From Verrucomicrobiales bacterium (GTDB lineage: Bacteria > Verrucomicrobiota > Verrucomicrobiia > Verrucomicrobiales > DEV007), in the NCBI GenBank assembly GCA_029213065.1, contig JARGPH010000008.1, positions 1 through 64,000 on the forward strand: 64,000 nt of DNA, given 5' to 3'. Both the position numbers and the translations under genes were made by a program. This document shows positions 53,390 to 61,400 of this stretch, in pieces. The stretch's first letter is position 1. Every line of letters begins with the position of its first letter. The notes below the pieces were generated by a model. The model was not told the DNA's origin. It worked only from the letters and a program-made list of their open reading frames with translations, and searched no databases.

Positions 53390-55354
53390 TCAGTTTTTGG
53401 TCTTCTGGAAGAATCGTTTCAATCCCTCGCGCTGGACCGGGGAGGCGACGAGACGGGCATCCGCTTCGTCTCCGGTCGTATTCACGTCTGCGGTGGGAAT
53501 CGATACGGGAATGGCAACGACCGTCTCCTTCTGTGATTCTTCACTGACCGCCGGGGTGCTTTTTTCGGTTTTCTTGAAGAGCTTTTTCAAGTGGTTCTCC
53601 AGCGTTTTCGGTTCCTCTTCGACGGGGGCGATGATTTGGGGGAGGGTGTCGGAAGTGGAAATAACGGTGAGGTCGGCGGGAGTTCTCTGCCCTTTCACTG
53701 ATCGGGTCGTCGCTTTGGCGGGGTCCGTTTCAGTGGCATCTGAGACTTCCACTCCGTAGCGGCTCAGAAGGGTGCCGTTCACGATCCAGAGATCGGCGAG
53801 AGACTTCTGGAGGTCGGCGGCGGCGGCAAACTGGCGGAGACGTGTTTCGCTGACATCGCGCTCCACCTTCATGAGAGTGGACTCGGAAATGGTTCCCTTC
53901 TCGAGGCTTTCACGGGTGCTCTCAAGATTGTCGAGTTCGATTCGAGTCGACATCTTTGCGGCATGGAGCCGCTTTTTGTGAGTCTGAATCGAGGTGATGT
54001 GGCGATTGATGAGAATATTGGTCTGCAGTTCCTCGCGTTTCACCTGAAGGAGGGCCTGCCGCTGTTGATTCGCGGTTTCCGCATAGAGTGCTTTTTTCTC
54101 GGTGTTACCAAGTGGAACGTTCACGACGATCCCGATGCCGTAGTCGTGGCCCTGTCCGTCGCTCGACTGATCATAGGCAGCTCCGTAGCTTCCCGAGAGC
54201 CCGCTGTAGCCAATCGTGGCCTCGAGATCGACCCGGGGAAGGAGCTGGTTTTCCCGGTACTTGAGGACGAGTCCGAGTTTCTCCGCATTCTCGACGGCCA
54301 TGAGGTATTCGGGGCGCTTTTTCAGGGCCACCGCAGCGAGTGAATGCGGGTTGAGCTCGGGGTGGTGGATGCTGGGGGCATCGATCGGCAGAAAGACAGG
54401 GTAGCATTCGAATTCAAATTCCTGCTGCATCAGCATGAGAAGGTCGCCGTTTTTGGTGAGGAGAGTCTGGCGGGCGAGGAGGAACCGTTCGTAGCTTTCC
54501 GAAAGCTCGCTTTTGATCGTGGCTGCGTCCTGTTCTCTGGCAGCTCCACGCTCGAGTTGATCCCGTTTCTCCATCGCCATGCGGCGGAGGACTTCGACTT
54601 CGAAACGCTTCACCATGGCGTCTTCATAGGCGAGAAAGGCGTCGTAGTAGGCGTCGATGACCTCTTTGATGATGCCGCTGAGCCGCTGGCGGAATACCTG
54701 ATCCGCGATTTCCTTGTTGCGATGGGAGACGGTGATTTTGGTTTCGTTGACATCCCGTCCGAAATCCTGCAGGAGCGGTTGGAGAAAGGTGATACCGGTG
54801 AAGGTTCGATACTCGGGGTCGAAGCGTCCGACGGTGGGATCGTTGGTGAGGTCGTTAATGAACCGGTTCGTGCGGGTTCCGACATCGTATTCCGCCCCCG
54901 AGCGGAGTCGACCCACGATTCCCGCTTTCGCTTCGAGATTCTCCTCGGTGAAGACCCGGTTCCGGGTTAGTAACCGGCCCTGTGCAAACCGGTCGCCGCC
55001 GGTTCCGAGAAATTCCTGACTGGTTTGCGGGGTGTCGAGATTGTCGTAGCGGAAGCGGCTTTCAAAGGCCGGGTCGAACTCCCCGATGGCCTGAAGGGTC
55101 CGGTCCTCTTCAAGCTGCGGATCGATTGCATCGATTTGGATCTCGAGGTTGGACCGGAGGGCCGCAGCGATGGCCTCATCGAGCTCGAGATAGGTTTCCT
55201 GGCCGCCACCGGCAAGGCGAAGGTCGTAAACCGGTACCATCTCCTCGCTTCGAAGCGGGGAAGTGGCCATACACACGAACAGCAGGAGGAACGGCCCGAA
55301 GGATTGACGAAGCACTGAGGTGCTTGAGAAGTTAAGCGGCGGTAACACAGGCAT
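53390..55354 (-). CDS. TolC-family outer-membrane channel with C-terminal extension
   Basis: The 654-residue protein has a signal peptide (SFGPFLLLFVCMATSPLRS) and the OEP/TolC pattern in two halves: LELDEAIAAALRSNLEIQI opening the first, and HSLAAVALKKRPEYLMAVEN, then VNVPLGNTEKKALYAETANQ, in the second. Long coiled-coil helices lie between. Normal members have about 450-500 residues. Here 120 extra residues follow, with two similar basic helices (LENHLKKLFKKTEK and GLKRFFQKTKN). TolC channels export proteins or small molecules with an ABC or RND pump. No pump gene is visible. The giant adhesin gene lies 93 bases upstream on the same strand. Confidence 0.85.
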   Translation of the reverse strand: MPVLPPLNFSSTSVLRQSFGPFLLLFVCMATSPLRSEEMVPVYDLRLAGGGQETYLELDEAIAAALRSNLEIQIDAIDPQLEEDRTLQAIGEFDPAFESRFRYDNLDTPQTSQEFLGTGGDRFAQGRLLTRNRVFTEENLEAKAGIVGRLRSGAEYDVGTRTNRFINDLTNDPTVGRFDPEYRTFTGITFLQPLLQDFGRDVNETKITVSHRNKEIADQVFRQRLSGIIKEVIDAYYDAFLAYEDAMVKRFEVEVLRRMAMEKRDQLERGAAREQDAATIKSELSESYERFLLARQTLLTKNGDLLMLMQQEFEFECYPVFLPIDAPSIHHPELNPHSLAAVALKKRPEYLMAVENAEKLGLVLKYRENQLLPRVDLEATIGYSGLSGSYGAAYDQSSDGQGHDYGIGIVVNVPLGNTEKKALYAETANQQRQALLQVKREELQTNILINRHITSIQTHKKRLHAAKMSTRIELDNLESTRESLEKGTISESTLMKVERDVSETRLRQFAAAADLQKSLADLWIVNGTLLSRYGVEVSDATETDPAKATTRSVKGQRTPADLTVISTSDTLPQIIAPVEEEPKTLENHLKKLFKKTEKSTPAVSEESQKETVVAIPVSIPTADVNTTGDEADARLVASPVQREGLKRFFQKTKN

Positions 55355-55447
55355 CGTAAGGCTTGTTAAGTGGGATTGGTGTAAAAATCAATGCTTTAAT
55401 TAGCATTTACGAAATTTCTGGTATTTCGAGACTTGTTGGTGCCGACT

Positions 55448-58400
55448 TTAGAATTTGTCAGGATTCCCTTTTTCGCGATTCTTCCCCGAAAAGTGCTTCC
55501 TGAGTCGTCCTGACAGGCTCAGCATTGCCAGCGGAAGGATCGCTGCTTTGGAGGGAGCTTCGTCCGAAGTTTCCCATTGAGGTTCGATGACCGGCGCTTC
55601 CCCCCGGCTCACTGAGAGCTGAGGTGCCGTTGTGTCTTCCTGCAGGGAGGCGGTTTCGCCATCTTCTTCTTCCTCATCGATTGTTTCGTTGTTTTCGAGA
55701 CTCTCGTAGAGGTCGTCGAAGAGGTCCGGAAGGAGGCTTTCCAGTCCGCCGGGGTGATATCCGAAGTAGGCGGTGAAGAAGGATTCAAAATTATCGGTGC
55801 GGAGCATTCCCGGGAAAAAGAGATCGCGAATCGCATCCGGCAGACCGGTAAGAGAGGCGGGGGAGAATCCGGCGTTGCTGAAGAATGCCCCGGCGCGGAG
55901 CCTTCTCTCCGAAGCGTCGTTTCCGGTGCCGTCATTCGAGCCGTTCAAGAGATCGGAGAAGAGGAACACCGAGCCTTCCGGCGCATCGAGTGTCAGTGAA
56001 GTCGACAGTCTTTCTCCGCCCGAGGTGGCCCCGGTCGGTGGAATACTGAAGAGGACGTTGCCTTTAAAGAAAGTGAAGGCGAATCCATCTGCGCGGTCCC
56101 TGACAATGTCATATTCAAGGATGCGAACCCGGTCGAGGAGCTCTGAGTAAGGTTCAACAAAGATTCCGTTGGCAGGGTTGTGGGTTGTGATGGTGAGAGT
56201 TCCGGTTCCCTTGATGGAGCGGTTGGCGCCGAGGTAGTCCAGTTCATCTGCACTGAAGAATCCGTCGCCGACAATATCGGTATTGAAGAGCTGGAGGCGC
56301 CCTGCATCCCGAACTGTGAGTCTGACATCCCCGTTCCCCGCAATGAGGTCGTTGATGATCATGTTCTCCGTCCCGTTGTGGAAAAGGGTGATGTTACCGC
56401 TGCCTGCCGAGATGGAATCGAAGGTGATCGTTCCGTTGAACTCCTCGAAGAAGAGCGCTCCGTTCGTCGAGGAAAAATTGGATACGGTGACGGTTCCGGT
56501 GGCGTAGTTGTTCAGTGCATTGGTTCCGAACCCACTCGCCGAATCGATGTTCCGCGCGCTCGTTTCAACAGGATCGCTCAGCGTGCCGATGTTACGGGTC
56601 GCGCTCAGGTTGAGATCCCGTGCCCGAATGTCGATACCGGCATCCGATTTCCATTCCACGATGCTGTCTGCATCGAGTGAGACGGTGGTGGCTGCAGCGA
56701 CATTGCGTCCGGTGAATGAATTGGAGCCTGAGAGGATCCGGTTGACGTGGAGAGTGTCTCCGACGCTGATTCGGATATCGTTGCTTGCGCTGTCGGTCCT
56801 GGTGTTCGCCAAGTCGATGAAGGCGTTGTTTTCAACCCGCATCGTAATGCTGCCGTCGTCAGTGGTCGCTCTGTCCACGGTGATGGATGAGGCTTCGTGA
56901 AGGTTGATATCACCCGGAGCGAGAACCGTAGCGGTCAGGTTGTTCAACTCGGTGTCGATCGTTTCAACGCCGCCGATTGAGCGATGTGCCGTGAGGATCG
57001 CGTTGTTGCCCTGGAGGTCAACAACGGTGTCGCCGGCGGTGAGGGATTCAATGCCTCCGGCATCCGAAGTGAGAAATACATCCGAAAGATTGCGTTGTGC
57101 GAGAACCTCGTCGAGGAGGATGTCTCCGGCGGTATTGTGCAAAGTAATCGTGTTCAGAAGCCCGTCAGTGAGTGAGCTGACAAAGTGCGCGACGATGTCG
57201 TCGTTGGCGTCAATCTCAATGGAGCCGTCCGCGGTGGTTACGTTGTCGAGGGCGAGCCCGTCGAATTCATTGAGGTCGATGTTCCCGCGAACCAGTGAAT
57301 GCGCCTCGAGTGAATTGAACTCCGTTTCGATCGGCTGGAACTGTCCGATTCCGAGGGCGGCATTCAAGACCGCGTGATCAGCAATCAAATCATTGTCACC
57401 GTCCTCGGGAAGCAGCTCGTCGATGTTGCCAGCGTCGGATCTCAGATTGAGGTCGCCCAGGGCGGTGCCGGCGTTGATCCGGTCAAAGAGGATATCCCCG
57501 GCAGTGTTGTGGAGCGAAATGTCATTGTCATCGGAATCGGTGAGACTCTCGACGTCAAGCGCTGTGATTGTTCCGCCGGCATCGAAGGTGATCGAACCAT
57601 TCATGGTGTCGATGTCCGTAAGGAGGATTCCATCAATCTCGTTCAGATCGATGTTACCTGAATTCACCGAGTGGGCTTCGAGGGTTTGAAACTCCGTTTC
57701 GAGAGCGCTCTGGCCACCGATGGAATGCGCGGCATTGATCGTCGCGCTTTCGGCGACCAGGTCGGTGGCGGCATCGTCAGCGGATACCTCCTCAATGTTA
57801 CCGGTATCGGCGTCGAGAAAGAGATTTCCTTCGATGGCTCCCGCGGAAATACGGTCCACGAGAATGTCTCCGGATGTAGTGTGAATCCGGATGTCGTTGA
57901 GATCGTTGTCGGTTTCGCTCTCGACGTCGACTGCGGTGATGGTGCCGCCGGCATCGAGAGTGATTTTCCCGTCGCCGGTTTTAACGTTTGTCAGGGTGAT
58001 CGCGTCGTGCTCGTTGAGATCGATGTTGCCTGCGTTGGTGGAGGTCGCATCGAGAGAGTTGAGTCGTGTCTCGAGAGGGCGGATTCCGCCGATCGAACCG
58101 TGAGCGCTGAGAACCGCGTTGTCTCCGATGAGATCCAACCCGCCGATGGCAGGGGAGAGGAAAGAGTCGTCGAGATCCTGAGGATTCACTTCTTCGATGT
58201 TGCCGAGGTCGGAAGTGATGATGATGTCATTGTGATTCGTTCCCACCGTGATTTGATCGACGAGGACGTCGCCGGAGAGCGCGTGGAGGTTGACATCGAA
58301 TGTGACCGCCTGAGCAAGGTCGTCTTTTGACTCGACGAAGAGTGCCGTGAGAGTTCCGTCGGTGGTTACATTGATCGAACCCGCATTCGAAGTGAGATGG

Positions 58401-61400
58401 CTGATGACCAGTGCATCATCCTCGACGATTTCGATGTTTCCGATTTGGAAATTGTCGGCGATGAGTCTGTCGATATTGGTGAGGAGATCGAGACGGCCAT
58501 ACGAGGCCACTTCGAGCAGACCTGCGGTGATTTTGGCGTTCGCGACAACGGTGTCACCGGGAAGCAGGCTTCCGGCTGAATCGGTCTGGCCCGAGGTGCG
58601 GGTCTGCCCATAGGAGGAAATCATAACATCGTCTCCACCGGTAGCGCCGGCCTGGATAACACCGAGAATGGCATTGCCCCCCTTGGTGATTGCGTTGGCG
58701 ACGCTGTCAAATTCACCGGCTGTGAGTTCGATGTTTCCATCGGCTGTTTTGATGAACTCGAAGAGGGCGCTGTCGCTTTCTGTGATCGTAATTCCACCGG
58801 TGCCTGTCGACTCGACGATGAGTCGGTCTACGGTGGTATTCGCCGTAATGGTTCCCTGCGCCGTTGCGGTCAGGTTTCGGCCGCGCAGTTTCGGAGCAAG
58901 ATCTTCGACGCCGTCGTTGAGGGCTTCATCAAGTTGCGCGGTGATGGACCCGCCGGCATCGAGGGTGATGTCCCGGTTCGGGGAGGTCACTGACTGATGC
59001 ACAATATCTCCGGCTGCAGTGATGTTGATGTCTCCTGACAGGGTGCTGATCCAGCGAAGTCGTATGTCGTTGCTTTCATCGATGACGATGTCGGCACGCG
59101 AGTTGGTTTCGTCAGGATTTCCTCCGGTAAAGGCGCGGGCGATGAGGTCGTCGATGTCGGTTCTCAGATTAATGACATCCGTGCCGGGATGTTCGGGGAA
59201 TCCGCCTGCAAGAGCGGTAAGGTCTTTCGCCGTGATTCGGCCTGTGCCGGCAGCATCGGAAGTAATGGTGCCTCCTGAAGTGGCTCCTCCTGTCGCGCTT
59301 ACGCTTCCTGACTCGAGGCGAACCGATCCCAGTGCGCCCGCGTCGATTTCATCGACCACGATATTCCCGCCGAACAATTCGCGGGTTTTCAGAGTGATCG
59401 AGTTGGCCGCGCTTGAGGTCTCTGAAACGATTGAATCGACGATCAGATTGCCTTCGTTGTCCACGAGCACGAGACCGTCAGCAGTGGTGAGTGAGTTAAC
59501 ATTCAGAGTGGAGCCGAGTCCACTGTTGTTATCGATTGAGATGGAGCCGGCCGCTGTCGTGGTTGCGTCGACGTTCAGGATATCCGTCGAAACGTTGATA
59601 CTGCCTGCCGCGAGGGCATCGAGACTTCTCGCGGTGATATTGACCTCTGGAAGCTGATCGAGGCCGCTAATGCTGCCGCCTGCATCGAGCGTGACGTCGA
59701 AGCCCGATGTTGCGTCGATCTTCCCAAGCTCGAGATTGCCTCCCGTTTCAATGATGATATTGCCGGCGTCGACGGTGGCGAGGTTGATCGTAATGTCGTC
59801 CTGCTCAAGAATCGTGAGATTCTCTCCTGATGCCATGCCGCTTCCGAGAATCTCGGCGTTACTGATGGTGTTGACTTTTGTTCTGAGAGTTGTGCCTGTT
59901 TTGGCGAAAGCTTCGAGCAGATTGGTTTCCAGAATCGCCCCGGGATCCATGAGGATCGACCCTCCACGTGCCTGAACGCTGATGCTGTTTTGTCCCTTAA
60001 TCTCGCCATCGAGATCGAGGTTGCCACTGGTGAGGCCACTCTTGAGAATCAGGGCGCCGCCCGGTTCGAGCGCTTTAATCGATGCGGTGCTGTCGAGGGA
60101 AATGGATCCGGAATTGTCAGCAGCTCCATATTGAGAAGCACCACTTCCGGCGTTCAGCTGGACGAGTCCGTTCGCTTCAGTTGACTTGAGATCGGTCTTG
60201 ACGCGGATGTCGCGGAAGGCTGTCGCAAACACGGTCGGCGCTTCGATCGGGTTGGTCGAGGAAGCGAATTCGATCGATCCGTCTCCTGCATTTGCACCAT
60301 TGCTCTCGTAAGCTTCGAACTCGAGTTTTGAAGCGGAGGAGAGGCGTGCTGCACCGGTTCCGAGAATATCAATCTCGGAGCCTTTGAGAATGAGCCCCTG
60401 AGCAAAGGCGTGATTAAGAACCGAAGCTTTCCCGCTTCTGATCGCCTCGTCACCGTTGCGTCCGATGATGATGGTGCGGGCTGAATCGGAAATCGTATTC
60501 AGAATATCCGAAGTAATGTTGAGTGTGTCTACGGGAGTTGCACTGTCACCGACTCGAATAGCGAGGTTATCGGTGTTGTTTCGAAAGTAAACATCTCCTG
60601 TTGTGGTCACGGCGCCGCCGGCGGGAACTGTTTCGGTAACGAGTTGCTCCTGAAGTCGCAGCACTTCATAGCTGGAAGAGTAGGTTCGCGGTTCGAGAAC
60701 GGTGTAGGTGGTATACCAGTTCCAGGCGTGGAGCCAGGAATGGTAGGGCCAGTAAATCCGGTAGGTAACTTTGACGTAGTAGGTGAAACTGTAGTGAACC
60801 GTTACCGGGGTGAGAACCTCGCGAAGAACTTCGTAAGTCCTCCCGCTGCTTTGCTCGATACTGTCTGCATTGAAGATAATATCGCGCCCTGCGCCTGCCG
60901 TGATATTCCCGTAGTAGAGAGTATTACCGGGATTTACAGTGAGTTCGATACGGCCGCTGACCGTGTTCAGTCCATCAACTCCGTCGACGAGAGTGACGTG
61001 GAGGTCCTGATCAGAGACGACGTTTATTCCCTCGGCGTCGGTCGAGATGGCTTTGGTTGTCTTTGCGGCAAAGTAGCGTGCATTGATGACAACCTGATTG
61101 GAGGCGAAGCCGACGGTGTCCCTCGCTTCGATGACCACTTCGCCGTTGGCTGCCTGGATCACTCCGGCGCGTGCCGCTGCGTCTGACCCGTCAAAGACAC
61201 TTCCCGTCGGCGTGTTGATTCGAATCAACCCAGTTCCATCTCCCGAAGGAGCGACCAGCCCGGGATCGACACCGGCTGTGCTGAAGACACTGGCGCTGGA
61301 GCTGTAGATGCCGGGGAGCCAGGGATCAGTCGCATCGCGGTTGGAGCCGAGGAAAAGGTTGGCGCTGGCGAGGGGATCCGCGTTTTGAATCGTGATTGTG

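Noticed and set aside
55448-55600. PEP-CTERM or LPXTG sorting signal at the adhesin C-terminus
   Set aside because: A hydrophobic stretch and basic tail are present, but neither the PEP nor the LPXTG motif is found.
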